A DNA stretch of 64,000 nt from Monoplex corrugatus (GCA_030674185.1 CM060308.1:29470004-29534003); one strand, 5' to 3'; positions 22,301-36,838 are shown, numbered from the stretch's first letter. Notes: generated by a model not told the origin, from the sequence alone. Translations and numbers: made by a program.

Positions 22301-22571
22301 TGTTCCATGCACATGTCGCCTATTGTTAACGCATTGTCAGCACTCCTCCATTCACACTGCAACTATGCCACTAGTGGTTTATTCTGTGACAAATTAATCG
22401 ACAAAGAAAGATCACACAGATCAAGACAAAACAATGAACAATCCGGTTCCTTTTCACCGGTTCAGTAACTGCACACCAAGATAACAGCGCCGAAACAAGC
22501 ATTATGTTAGTTTTGTCTTTAAAACAATACAAAAGAAAAGCTCATAAATTCAGATGAAAAACTTACGCCAT
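16374..22571 (-). CDS. SNRPD2: Small nuclear ribonucleoprotein Sm D2
   Basis: Minus-strand exons 22571-22567 (ATGGC), 18979-18800 and 16548-16374 join in phase (5+180+175 = 360 nt) with donors GTAAGT and GTATTT and CAG acceptors; the stop is TAG. The 119-residue product starts [17 protein letters not shown] and ends NPLATSK; human SmD2 has 118 residues. Residues 27-66 carry the Sm1 region ([20 protein letters not shown], then VKAFDRHCNMVL) and 97-112 Sm2 ([14 protein letters not shown]), with the lysine-rich loop 80-94 typical of SmD2. SmD2 is part of the seven-member Sm ring assembled on U1, U2, U4 and U5 snRNAs by the SMN complex. The start exon carries only five coding bases, as expected for a gene with an intron just after the ATG. 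Intron 1 (18980-22566) holds LINE and dispersed repeats; intron 2 (16549-18799) holds a MITE and a foldback. Identification is near certain. Confidence 0.97.
17368..17558. mobile_element. TTAA palindromic MITE-like element, copy 3 (most intact)
   Basis: Outer ends TTAACCCTATGACTCCTGCA (17368) and CAGGAGTTAAAGGATTAA (ending 17558). The inner palindrome spans 17411-17488: TTAACCTTGACTCCCTCACC ... GGGAGTCAAAGGGTTAA around the dyad GCTTCCTGCAGGAAACTGG. The inner arms are near-perfect over about 33 bp. It lies in intron 2 of SNRPD2. The nested design (hairpin within a longer palindrome) is shared with copies 1 and 2. Confidence 0.75.
17690..18060. mobile_element. Foldback element, arms about 100 bp
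   Basis: The left arm (about 17700-17795) contains GCACAATCAAATGAACTC and GTTTTGCAGACCAATATGAA. The right arm (about 17946-18050), reverse complemented, contains CCACAATCAAATAATTCTCC and GTTTTGCAGACCAGTATGAA in the same order. About 150 bp separates the arms. It lies in SNRPD2 intron 2; transcripts could form a long hairpin. No coding content. Confidence 0.75.
18665..18720. repeat. Poly-G tract, CG-alternating stretch and GA microsatellite
   Basis: Two G-runs of about 10 are followed by GCGCGCACGCGTGCGAGAGA and a GA run. G-runs can form quadruplexes and CG alternation favours Z-DNA. Located in intron 2 of SNRPD2 about 80 bp past the exon 2 donor in transcription order. Confidence 0.8.
19005..19080 (+). 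repeat. Head segment of dispersed repeat family D1
   Basis: The block TTGTTGTTAAAAGCCCAGCC followed by GAGCCATATCATTATCAGGG matches 47970-48020 (plus) and 32532-32590 (minus). In those two copies the same family continues into the body found at 1-320 and elsewhere, so it is probably the 5' head of a long dispersed element. Confidence 0.6.
19075..20480 (+). mobile_element. Decayed non-LTR retrotransposon in SNRPD2 intron 1
   Basis: Plus-strand pieces read [19 protein letters not shown] (RT motif), [15 protein letters not shown], a degenerate HRVPS/PSSL (RT PQGSVLSP-like) block at about 19500-19540, and near 20150-20260 [20 protein letters not shown], matching the C-terminal thumb of jockey/CR1-like elements. 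The frame is broken throughout. It is antisense to SNRPD2. Confidence 0.65.
20860..21085 (+). mobile_element. Dispersed repeat family D1, copy
   Basis: TTTAGAGCCAAAAATGCAGT through GGACCAGCAAAGCAAAAAAT to ACTGAAAGAGCCTCCGGCAT aligns in order with 1-320 (plus), 32023-32340 (minus), 35640-35930 (plus) and 48215-48360 (plus). Its mobility class is unknown. Confidence 0.7.
21429..21519. repeat. Short inverted repeat, arms about 33 bp
   Basis: GCGCCTGAAACATTGTGCCT then ACAAGCTGCTGT (left) pairs with ACAGCAACTTGTAGGCACAA then CACTTCAGGTGC (right) across about 28 bp, in intron 1 of SNRPD2. Confidence 0.7.
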
Positions 22572-22660
22572 GTTATATGCTTTAGATGGACAGGATACTT
22601 ATCGAGGTATCGAACTCCAACGTTTCGACTTCGTTTTTGGCGGAAACGGAAGTTGTCGGT
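22572..22660 (-). promoter_or_regulatory. SNRPD2 5' UTR and core promoter region
   Basis: Directly upstream of the SNRPD2 ATG on the minus strand is a short CG-enriched stretch with CTTCCGTTTCCGCC, which contains an ETS-type CTTCCG core, near 22640-22655. Housekeeping ribonucleoprotein genes often have such sites close to the start. The exact transcription start cannot be seen. Confidence 0.4.
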
Positions 22661-23280
22661 AAGTTTAACATCTTTTTAGTACAACCCAAAACAACAAGCA
22701 CACACGAGAAGAAACGAAAAACCAAAAAATAAGTGTGTGTGTTTTGTTGTTGTTGTTGTTTTGTGCGCGTGTGTGTGTGTGTATTGAGTGTGTGACTGTA
22801 TCTGAGTGTGAAGTATGTTTCAGTTTCTGCAGATGTCTCCAAGTGCGGAATGAATTCCATAAGTACAGACACATGTGATGTAGAAGATCGAAATGATCAT
22901 GACACAAGTCTAAACTGAGCCGGCGCATAAAGCCATGAGCAGAGCTGAAGTACCACAGGGCATTTTTTTTTTTTTTTTTTTTTTTGTCTTAAAATTGTTT
23001 ACCTTATATTTGCACCCTCTGTCTTTGGAACAGTCTTGGCTACATTGTAATGGCATGTGTATTTGTGTATCTCATTCTCATTAAAAAAAAAAATAAATAA
23101 GTAAAAAAATAAAAGGGGGGGGGGGGGGTTGGACGAACGAGAACACAACCAGCCACTTTGTATAAAATTATCTTACGCACGTTTTATACAATTACATCGC
23201 AAAAAAAAAAGCCTGCCAGTCAACATGATTAAAATAATGTCTCCTTTATCGTACTTCCTCCAGCCTATCGGCCACCTCAA

Positions 23281-23284
<4 letters not shown>

Positions 23285-23360
<76 letters not shown>

Positions 23361-23420
23361 TGTGTGTGTGTGAGTGTGTGTGTGTGCGTGTGTGTGTGTT
23401 TTGTTTGTTTGTTTGTTTTT
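23285..23420. repeat. (CT)n / (TG)n compound microsatellite
   Basis: About 71 bp of CT repeats joined to about 45 bp of TG repeats and a short GTTT run. A poly-G run of about 14 lies upstream near 23116-23129. Confidence 0.95.
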
Positions 23421-23463
23421 TGACTGATATATATATATATATACTCTTCACTCACAACTTTCT

Positions 23464-23617
23464 AGGTAGAAAGAAACTCTAGGGAGAGCTAGACAACAGA
23501 AGGTCTTCAGAGAAGTAACCCCCTTTAGACAAGCGTTTCGGCCCTGAACTCCTTACACTCTCGGGGGGCGGGGCCACATCCAGGTCATGACTCCTGGATG
23601 CCCTTCTGCTGCTGTCT
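23464..23617. repeat. 154-bp direct repeat, copy 1
   Basis: From AGGTAGAAAGAAACTCTAGG to CTTCTGCTGCTGTCT. The same sequence, nearly identical, recurs exactly 345 bp downstream at 23809-23962. It includes GTTTCGGCCCTGAACTCCTT and CATCCAGGTCATGACTCCTG. Confidence 0.92.
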
Positions 23618-23808
23618 TTTTTTACCAGAACCATCAGCGTGGATGTCTTTGGCACTATGGTTTAAATCCTGGCCTTGGTCATCCAACATCTCACCTGCTA
23701 TCGCAGTGCGCTGCTGCTGGTTCGTATGAGTCTTCTTTCCCAGTGTCCTTTGGTCTTTCCCGAATGTCCTCCGAACTATTCCCGGAAGTCAATGGATTGA
23801 CCATGTGC

Positions 23809-23962
23809 AGGTAGAAAGAAACTCTAGGGAGAGCTAGACAACAGAAGGTCTTCAGAGAAGTAACCCCCTTTAGACAAGTGTTTCGGCCCTGAACTCCTTA
23901 CACTCTCGGGGGGCCGGGCCACATCCAGGTCATGACTCCTGGATGCCCTTCTGCTGTTGTCT
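23809..23962. repeat. 154-bp direct repeat, copy 2
   Basis: Second copy of the unit at 23464-23617, with only a few substitutions (for example GACAAGTG for GACAAGCG). It abuts a tRNA-like head at 23966-24045 on the minus strand, which suggests that the repeat is the body of a tRNA-headed SINE and that copy 1 is a headless partner. Confidence 0.92.
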
Positions 23963-23965
23963 ATA

Positions 23966-24045
23966 TTCCCACGCCGGGGATCGAACCTGGGCGATTCTGC
24001 GCTTCAGAACTGCGGTACGCGGTTTTACCAATGTGCTAACGGGGC
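23966..24045 (-). mobile_element. tRNA-derived SINE head
   Basis: On the minus strand the sequence reads GCCCCGTTAGCACATTGGTA (A-box-like) and, near its 3' end, GGTTCGATCCCCGGCGTGGG (perfect B box and T-arm). The middle does not fold as a convincing anticodon arm, so I call a tRNA-derived element rather than a functional tRNA. Confidence 0.65.
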
Positions 24046-24081
24046 ACACATCATCTGTAGGGAATTTAATCCTTATGAAGT

Positions 24082-24565
24082 TCACTTTTGGTTCCTCCTT
24101 GCCCAGATCCAGCTTGAGCTCCTTTCTGCTGCCTCTGCCATCACTTTAAGGGCTCTAGTCCTCTTCTTCCCAGAAATGGCGAGTTGTTTCATGAGATCAT
24201 AAGCGGAGGTGCCCACAAACCCTCTTGCCCCGACCTCTATGGCGAAGATTTTGACCCGCAGACCTGCTTTCTTCAGGGTGCTGGCAAGACCGGTGTATTT
24301 TTCGGTCTTGTAGATATGTGCTTCTTCCATTCTGCTTTTGTATGGCACAGTGAGTTCTATCAGAATCACTTGTTTCGAGGAGTCAGAGTGGAGAGCGATG
24401 TCTGGTCTCATGCCTGTCTTGCTGATGACATCTGGGTAATTTCTCCACTCTGGGAGGTCTGCTGTACACTCCCAGTCGACTGCTCCATCCAGAAGACCCT
24501 TTGGCAATGTGCTGGTTGTCATAGCTATTTCGGGCCAGACCTGTTTCCCTCCTGCCACGGGTCAT
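24082..24565 (-). pseudogene. LINE-associated C-terminal ORF, possible PD-(D/E)xK-like endonuclease domain
   Basis: A 158-codon minus-strand frame contains WECTADLPEW, TGMRPDIALHSDSSKQ, VILIELTVPYKSRMEEAHIY, a KKAGLRVKIFAIEVGARGF block and the end SSWIWARRNQK. Sequences of this type occur at the C-terminal end of LINE polyproteins in many invertebrates. The PD followed after about a dozen residues by ELT resembles a PD-(D/E)xK nuclease core, with T where K is usual. There is no matching RT directly upstream in frame. The frame is open for all 158 codons, but its ATG is probably not a true start. It may be a 5'-truncated retroelement fragment. Confidence 0.55.
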
Positions 24566-24954
24566 TTTGGCTTTAAAAAGAGGTATGAATACATCTATTA
24601 CGGAAAATAAGTAATAACCTGAAAAGGGAAGGGGTTCTGTGTGGAAGGTACGAACAATGAAATGTTTGTGGTGGCTGTATAAAAAAATTTAAAAAGAGAA
24701 ACCTATCAGCCATTCATGGATGTTTTTTCATGAAAAGTTCTAAGGGTTTTTCTTCTTTCTGTTTGGTGACCTCAGTCATCATGTCACTTTAAAGGGGACT
24801 GAAACGCATTAATTTTTTTTTAAGTGCATTTCTGATTATTGCACTCTAAATGCCTTTGACTCAAAAGTGTTGGTCGGAACTAGAAATTCTGCGGTGTGGT
24901 TGTGAGAATCGCTGTTCGTGACCTTGTCGTAGGCGTGATGGTGGTGATTGGAGG

Positions 24955-25120
24955 TTGGTTGGTTTGTTTGTTTGTTTGTTTGTTTGTTTGTTTGTTTGTT
25001 TGTTTGTTTGTTTGTTTGTTTGTTTGTTTGTTTGTTTGATTGTTTGTTTGTTTGTTTGTTTGTTTGTTTGCTTGTTTGTTTGTTTGTTTGTTTTTGTTTT
25101 TGTTTTTTGTTTGTTTGTTT
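24955..25120. repeat. (GTTT)n microsatellite
   Basis: About 150 bp of GTTT repeats with two single-base interruptions. Long open frames in this region on both strands come from the 4-bp period. Confidence 0.97.
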
Positions 25121-25199
25121 TCTTCATCTTTTTTATGTCTGAGCTGATTGTATATGCTGTAGAGCAGGGCCAAGAGAGCTGTTTTCTGTTGGTCCCAGA

Positions 25200-26310
25200 G
25201 AGAGAGAGCCACTTGAAGGTCTTTGATCATAGTGGAGGTGCTTATTGAGGGGGAGGTGCTTATTGAGGGGGGGGGGGGGTCCTCCATATCGTGACATGAC
25301 GAAACATCCTGCATGGCGCCTGTATGGCCTCAATTCGGTCAATTGGTATGTTGCTGATTGTGCGAGACCCAGACAGAATATGCACATACTCCAGACTGAG
25401 ACAAACGAAGGACTTGTAGGCCATCTCCTTGATCTTCTTGGAGCTGTTCTGTGGGTTTCTCTTTAGGAAGCCACGGGTCATTTTGGCTTTTGTGTTTACA
25501 TTATTGATATGTTTACACCAATTCGTGTTCTTACTGATAGTTACACCCAGGTATCTGGTGTTGTTGACAGTTTCTTGAGTCATGGCCGCGCAATTTATGT
25601 CAGTGGTGTTTAAGGGGTTTTCTGCTACAGGTCACAGATATAATATGCATTTCTGTGAGTGGAAGGCCGCCATATCCCATCTCTTCTCCACACAGTAAAG
25701 CACCTGGTCGAGATTTTGCTGTAGATGGGTGTGGTCATCAGGGCAGGTCACCACGCTGTATGCTGCTGTGTCATCCCAAAGAATCAAGTTCGTGCTGTCA
25801 AGATATCAGGGAGGTAGTTTATATAGAGATCTGTTGTTAATTTCCCCTTGACTACGAAACTGGCTGAGTTTATGGATTAAAAGACTGAGGTTAACCTTAA
25901 CAAAGGTCTTAGTCAAGTCCATGATGAGTATGTCTATCTGTTTCCCTTGCTAGATTTTTTATCAGTTCGTCTGTAAATTCAACAAGTTGAATTTGGCAGG
26001 ATCTCTGTTGGCTGCAAAGTATGTTATGTTCTAGGTGGTTCATGACCTTTTGGTCACGATTTGTTCCAGTATTTTGCATCGTACACTGGTGAGTGACACT
26101 GGGTAGTAGTTAGCAGGACTATGTTGGTCGCACTTTTTAAGGACAGGTGAAATGTATGCTTCTTTCCATTCTGTTGTTAATGAGCCAGTGTCTGCTGATG
26201 ACTGGAAGATGAGTGTCAGGATGGGTGCTATATCTTCTGCCAAATCTTTCAAGACACAAGGGTTGATGTTATCTGGCTCAGCCGCTCAGACACTTTGTTA
26301 GGATTGAGGT
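25200..26310 (-). mobile_element. Decayed non-LTR retrotransposon (jockey-like RT)
   Basis: In minus-strand order: 26252-26040 gives LAEDIAPILTLIFQSSADTG, WKEAYISPVLKK and YYPVSLTSVRCKILEQIV (RT finger region). A degenerate palm follows. 25583-25260 gives YLGVTISKNTNWCKHINNV, KEMAYKSFVCLSLEYV and IEAIQAPCRMF (RT thumb/C-terminal). The gap between them is frameshifted. A poly-G run sits at about 25268-25280. Confidence 0.85.
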
Positions 26311-27359
26311 TGTGAAGCAAAATTTTTACTCCTGGTGCGTTGGTGTTAACTTTTGTCCACTACAGGGAAGGTTTGGGTGGGCATGTCACACTTCTTATGA
26401 AATTCTTCTTGAATGTATGAACTGCCTGGAACTGCATGTTGAGTATCTCAACCTGTTGTTCAGGGTCTTAGGTGAGTCGTTCTTCTTTCTTCGGGGTTCT
26501 AAAGATTCGTTCACCTGAAAGAGGGCCACCAATCAGGGAGCTGCAAATAATAAGGTGAATCCATGCATTAACTAATTTTGGGGTCACAGCCTCAGATCAC
26601 CCCCAAAACACAAAGTATATCATCAAATTGCAATTCATGAATATGTGTAGATCCACGTCTGTTGTACCCATGCTCTGCCTATACATGCAGATGTTTTGTT
26701 GTTGTTGTTGTTGTTGTTGTTTGTTACTGTTGTTGTTTTGTTTTGTTTTGTTATTTTTTCTCTTTAAAATGAATAAAAACAAGTTTTTAGACAGACAAAA
26801 AGTAAGATCACAGCAGTATCAGTGTCGACGAAACTTGTAGGCTACACACTTTTCAATCTAGTATCAAGGACTTTTTCTGAGACATGGGAAAAAATTATAA
26901 TTCGCTCAACTGGTCATAATCAATTTCGACGAAATTAGTAGCTTATATAAACTTTTCACCCATCATCCAGGAATTTTGTAATTAGGTTGAGAGGTGGTAT
27001 GGGTCTCAGCCCCTCAGAGGAGGTGGTCACAATGATTTTAAGATTCTTAAAAAGTTTTTACATGCTAGTCCTCATATATGCGGTGTGAAGCACTAATCTC
27101 AGCAACGAATGGAAGATTTTGTGAGAGGGTTTGAAAGAAAAAGTTATAAATGGATCAGATGAATTGTGTGTATTATATGTGACTGCACGTAGCTTAACGC
27201 AATACAGCGCCGCAGAGACTTGAAATCACACAAAATTTGTGTAGCTTTGGGATATCCCAAATCTTGGGCAGAAGTGAAATTCACAGTCTCATATCCCCGA
27301 TATTAGACATAGGTTTTGAATTTTTATGGCTCAAAACTGGCGTTACAGAGAAATGGGAT

Positions 27360-27500
27360 GGGGGGGGGGGGGGACGAGAGAAAAAAAAGAACCAAGAAAA
27401 GGGGGGAAGGGGGAAGAAGCAAACAAATAATCAAAACCAACAAGAAAAAAAAAGCATAAAATCTTGTTCGCTTTTTGTTGGCGAGTCTTTTAGCTCTTCT
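27360..27500. repeat. Poly-G run, purine-rich tract and (CTT)n
   Basis: About 15 consecutive Gs at 27359-27373, an A/G-rich stretch to 27460, and CTT repeats near 27497-27515. No gene support. Confidence 0.85.
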
Positions 27501-27889
27501 TCTTCTTCTTCTTGCATGGTCAAACCACATCTGGCGATAAATGTCAGAGTAGCCATCTTTTCCAGTTCCTGACCGGCAGTTACCATGGAATTTAAGTCGC
27601 CCATGTCATGTCGTACGCTTAATACAGGTATAGTCATTGCATTATGTTTTCAGCTATTTTGGTTCTCTTGACAGAGTTATGATGGCAACAGTTTGAACCT
27701 GATTGAATGGGCATATGGGCATTGAGCTGGTTGTGGATGGTGCAGAGCCTTATCAGGACCACTTGCTGCTCTCTGGACAGAAGATGGTAGTGTCTCTTTC
27801 TCAGTGTCTGTAGCTTAGTTAGGAATTTGAAATTGATTGAAGACAGATTGATTGAAGACAGATTCATCGCACTAAGACAATTTCAATGA

Positions 27890-28060
27890 CATACGCTTCA
27901 CCCAGTCTGCCAGCAGTTATCCGGTAGATTGCCTGAGCTTGCTCAAAACCCTATATGCTAGCAAAGTCTTAAAATTGGGAGGGGAATGGGGAGAGAAGGG
28001 GCCTATGAAATACTAACCTGACACAACCGTGCTAATGGAAAGATTAAGAGGGGCAGAGAA
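27890..28060 (-). mobile_element. Partial SINE-like repeat family S1, minus strand
   Basis: Blocks CAAAACCCTATATGCTAGCA, GGGGAATGGGGAGAGAAGG and GAAATACTAACCTGACACAA match the family member at 34010-34175 in the same orientation. Confidence 0.55.
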
Positions 28061-28150
28061 GAGCCCAATTTTTAATGTTGTTGGCGATGGAACTGAACTC
28101 CAGCGAGATGTGATATCATAGATCTTGAGTCCTTGGCTCTATCGATAGAA

Positions 28151-28454
28151 CTAGCTTCTCTTCTCGCCAAAGCTGACGCTGTTTTCTCGTTGATTTTCCT
28201 GGGCTCCTCTTTTTGCTAGTTCGTCTATCATCCATTTCGTTTCCTGGTATTCCGCAGTGAGCTGGGATCCACTGGAGAATTCATAGAGGAGCCTTCTGAC
28301 TTTCTGGAAGGCCTTGTCATTCTCCAGGACCTGGTAACTTGAAACAGAAAAAGAACCATTTTGTTTGTGTATTTCGTATCTGATGAAAATGTCGTGCCTT
28401 AATTGTCTACTCACACTGGCGTGGCCCCGCGCACATACCACCTACTTATCTCTC
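28151..28454 (-). CDS. Possible last two exons of an unrecognised gene
   Basis: Minus-strand exons 28454-28415 (40 nt) and 28337-28151 (187 nt) join in phase. The first has a long T-tract and CAG acceptor and a perfect GTGAGT donor; the second has an AAG acceptor. The joined frame reads RWYVRGATPVYQVLENDK, then AFQKVRRLLYEF, TAEYQETKWMIDELAKRG, and ends FGEKRS before TAG. It is polar and probably helical, with no known motif that I recognise. The intron would be only 77 nt. Upstream exons were not located with confidence; the frame at 29592-29350 is one candidate. Confidence is limited because no family was recognised. Confidence 0.4.
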
Positions 28455-28501
28455 CTGACACATTTAAACAGTCCGAAAAAAAAAAAAAAGCATTCAGGGG
28501 C

Positions 28502-28578
28502 GGGCCCCAGTAGCTCAGGTAGTTTGAGCGCCGGATTCACATGCTAATGGTTGTGGGTTCGAATTCCGAGGTGCGCTT
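28502..28578 (+). mobile_element. tRNA-derived SINE head
   Basis: CCCCAGTAGCTCAGGTAGTT (A box) and GTGGGTTCGAATTCCGAGGT (B box) lie about 50 bp apart, as in a tRNA. The acceptor ends do not pair and no good anticodon stem is seen, so it is a SINE or tRNA relic, not a functional tRNA. Confidence 0.6.
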
Positions 28579-29204
28579 TATTAAAACTGGCCATCTCACT
28601 GTCCCATCATACATCCATATGATCATTCATCCATCAGGAAGGAGAACCGAACAATGCATCGGTATCTCACAATGCTACTAAAATTTTTAAAGGCTTCTTC
28701 GAGCAATTTTTTCCGCTAGTCCTCGTATATTCTGAGAGTGGTAGGTGTTGGGTTTTTTAAATTTCTTTTATTATTATTATCTACACGTTACAACGTCTTT
28801 GCCTTCGACACATTTTAAAACACTAACGTATCCAGGCGCTAAAAACCAACACAGTGCAAGTGGTAGACGTAAAAGATGTAGGCCTTCAATGCAATCACTA
28901 CACCTTCTTTGATACCCTGTTGTATATAATACTTTTCATGGTTCCAGTAATGTCGAGAGTAGTTTGAAGGTAAACGTAAAAGGTTAAAGAGGATAGCATA
29001 ACTAAGCGACCATCCAACAACTGAATATACACACACTATACACGTTCGGTTTTCAGTAGGCCTATGTGATCTCTACATTAGTGGCGAAAACATTTAGTAG
29101 TAATGGTAATCATTACCATTATTGATGGTTGTTATTGTTTTTGTTGCCCATCCAGTGGTATTATGTTTTGTCGGTCTTAGGAAAACTATTTATATGTAAA
29201 CAGA

Positions 29205-29429
29205 CCTAAATTTGAGGCGCGCACGCGCACGTGGACATTTTGTTATAATCCGATGGAGTAAAAAGACAAACTACTACGTCACAATGTCTGTGCTGGACCT
29301 ATCGTTCGGCAACGCGTGTAGACTGTCAAATCAATGCAAAGTTCTGAGATTAAACAAGAATCAGCACAGACTTCTGAAGTCTTGCAGGTTGAGGTTGCTT
29401 TTCCTTTGTACGCCCGTGGGTACTTAGCA
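29205..29429 (+). promoter_or_regulatory. Possible FKBP2 promoter and noncoding first exon
   Basis: CpG dinucleotides cluster here (GGCGCGCACGCGCACGTGGA, TACGTCAC, TTCGGCAACGCGTG), unlike the AT-rich surroundings. A donor-like CAG|GTAAAT follows at 29429/29430. The first FKBP2 coding exon has an acceptor at 31618/31619 upstream of its ATG, which requires a 5' noncoding exon somewhere upstream. This segment is the best candidate I see; it is an inference. Confidence 0.35.
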
Positions 29430-29592
29430 GGTAAATTGTCTGTCGTGTTTTATTGTTTGCTCGAGCTTGAGAGTTAGTATGATAATCCGGTTTGTCGTCT
29501 GCTTCTGTTCGTACTTTCATTTTCTCCAGGAAACGACTTTTTGTGTTGAACGGAGCACTGGAGTGCTGACGTAAATGACCTTTATCGATCAT
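29350..29592 (-). other. Weak candidate coding exon, unknown protein
   Basis: An 80-codon minus-strand frame starts MIDKGHLRQHSSAPFNTKSR and continues with basic, Asn/Gln-rich sequence without low-complexity DNA. It lies upstream, in transcription order, of the exon pair at 28454-28151. No clear donor is seen. It overlaps, on the other strand, a possible FKBP2 5' UTR exon. Chance occurrence is quite possible. Confidence 0.22.
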
Positions 29593-30170
29593 TAAAACAT
29601 ATGTTGTGTAGGACCTAAGCAGGTGTTCATTTTTTGCGTAATTGACTTATTCTGGTGCAGTTTGGGTCTCACGGATTTTGAGTAGGCCTAAAGACACAAT
29701 GTGACAATCACAATTATTGAATTAATGTAATCAATCCCACTCTTAGCTTTAGGCTTAGGTCTTGTGGCTTGTCTAACACTGGACACTAGCCCAACCCTCA
29801 GGATCGTATTTTTCCGTGAACAAATCATCAGCCCAAAGTAGAGAATGAGGGGTAGCGCCCATATTAGTGTTAAGGCGAAAATAGTATTAGGTGGTGTTAT
29901 CACAAACAGTGAAGTCAGGCAGTTGCGAAAGTTAAGAGGCCAAAACCAGCGCCATTTCGATGATTTCCATCAGGATACCCTGTGTTTTAATCTTTGTTTT
30001 ATTGGTAATAATTTCTGTGTGTTGCACTGCGGGATGACATATGCCGATATGGGGAGGGAATATGGTTCTGTTTGAGTGTATCTCTCAAGTCTCTGTTGAA
30101 GGTGTGTGGAGAGGGAGATCGTTTTCAGTATTTCTAGAGTGGAAGGAAAAACAAAATGTGTGGAAAAGAT

Positions 30171-30275
30171 TGATTCAGACATTCATAAATTTTAAAAATG
30201 TGGGTATCTATCATTCCTCTATGATTCAGACATTCATAAATTTAAAAAAATGTGGGTATCTATCATTCCTCTACT
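30171..30275. repeat. 52-bp tandem duplication
   Basis: Two copies of GATTCAGACATTCATAAATT ... GTGGGTATCTATCATTCCTC in direct tandem. Confidence 0.9.
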
Positions 30276-30389
30276 GTATTTATATCAGAGGAGAAAGGAA
30301 GGGAGAGGGAGTTGATGGGGGCATGAAGGTAATCATTAAAAAAAAGTTTTAAGTATTCCAATATTTCTTGAATGCGTGTATATACTTTC

Positions 30390-30730
30390 ATTGTTTTGCC
30401 CATACCACGCAGCCAGTATGTTGCTGCACATTCTGCATACCTCACCTGTAGTGGGTGTGCGTGCTGGATGTTGTCATATTTCCATATGCCATTGGATACT
30501 GACATGACTTACAGGATCTTTAACATGCCTAGATTTGATGTTCCACATGAGTACACACGTGAAGGTGGATTAGGCACTACTACTAGCAGGTTTGCATGAA
30601 AATGTTTACCTGATGGATTGGAGAAATGTCCACCCTTTACCCACTGACTGGAGGTGACTAGGCAGGATTGAACCCAAACATTCCAATTGGAAGTCTGATC
30701 ACTTCCCCACTTGACTATCATGCCTGTCCG
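30390..30730 (-). mobile_element. tRNA-derived SINE (family S2), minus strand
   Basis: On the minus strand the head reads GGCATGATAGTCAAGTGGGG (A-box-like) then GGGTTCAATCCTGCC (B box). The body matches 15540-15885 and 41738-42065 block by block (for example plus-strand GCCAGTATGTTGCTGCACAT and GACATGACTTACAGGATCTT). Confidence 0.78.
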
Positions 30731-30794
30731 TTGATGTCATGAAATGTTTCTTTACTGATTGACTCTGTGTATGATTTATTTATTATATATTAGG

Positions 30795-31140
30795 GAGAAG
30801 AGTGGCAGAATGGTTCAGACGTTCGCCTGCCAATAACTGTATTGAGGTTCCAGGGTTCACTCCCCGTAGAGGCCTCGACTTTTCTCCTCAGTTTGACTGG
30901 AAAATTTAACTGAATGGCTAGTCCTTAAGAAGGGGACAAAAAATGAGTTGGACTCGTGTGCCTTCTGGCTGCACATGCTAAAGATCCCACGGCAGTTGAA
31001 AATTGTGAAGAGCAGGGCATTGCTTGACTGCCTTGATATAAAACATTGGAGAGATAGGTTGATTTCCTAGACCCCACCCCTTGAATACCAATTAGCCTTC
31101 TTGCCTTTCTGAAGTCTTGGTAAAAAAAATGTGAATATGA
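30795..31140 (+). mobile_element. tRNA-derived SINE (Leu/Ser-like head)
   Basis: AGTGGCAGAATGGTTCAGAC (A box) and CCAGGGTTCACTCCCCG (B box) form a tRNA-like head at 30799-30875. A body follows with GCACATGCTAAAGATCCCAC, and an A-rich tail with GAATATGAATATGAAT ends near 31145. It is in the FKBP2 upstream region or first intron. Confidence 0.7.
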
Positions 31141-31154
31141 ATATGAATTTGAAT

Positions 31155-31270
31155 CAAGGGAGAGGGGATGGGTGCCGCCCTCGTGGTGCTGGCCTTGAGA
31201 AAAGTTGAGGTCTCTGCCACCTTACTCCCCTATGACCCCAGGGTCTTGGCCTATCTAGGTAGCAGGACCT
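31155..31270 (+). repeat. Dispersed repeat, shared with 2455-2560
   Basis: Contains TGGCCTTGAGAAAAGTTGAG and GAGGTCTCTGCCACCTTACT, matching the earlier copy in order. It follows the SINE tail and may belong to the same composite element. Confidence 0.6.
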
Positions 31271-31331
31271 CAGGACCTGGCCAGCTTATGGATATATGAG
31301 CAGGCTTAAGGCTTGTGCCGTGATTGTGGAT

Positions 31332-31388
31332 CTTCTCCATCACATGGCATATGTGACGCTCGTTCACATGGCATATGTGACGCTCGTA
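31332..31388. repeat. 24-bp tandem repeat with dyad
   Basis: Two copies of CACATGGCATATGTGACGCT plus CGTT. Each contains a near-palindrome CACATGGCATATGTG, upstream of FKBP2 coding exon 1. Confidence 0.85.
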
Positions 31389-31635
31389 CATATGGAATTC
31401 ATTCTGAGCACAGAAACATCATCTTGAGAAATTGTAACTGAAACTGAAACTTTATTTAAGGGGGAGAAAATTGGTATATAATCATATCATTTCTGTCTTG
31501 GGGTCTCTTGTCTCAATGCTGCCTGTTCGTCTGCCTTCTCTGTTTGTCTGTCTCTTAATTAAGCAGATGTCATTTATGCTGTGAATACTTACAAATGTAT
31601 CTTTTGTGTTTGTTTCAGGTTAATCTCTGGCAATT

Positions 31636-36838
<5,203 letters not shown>

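Noticed and set aside
24861..25314. Long Thr/Asn/Lys/Gln and Cys/Leu/Phe/Val repeat ORFs
   Set aside because: Produced by the (GTTT)n microsatellite on both strands, with no splice or start support.
28502..28578. Functional tRNA gene
   Set aside because: A and B boxes are present but the acceptor and anticodon stems do not pair.
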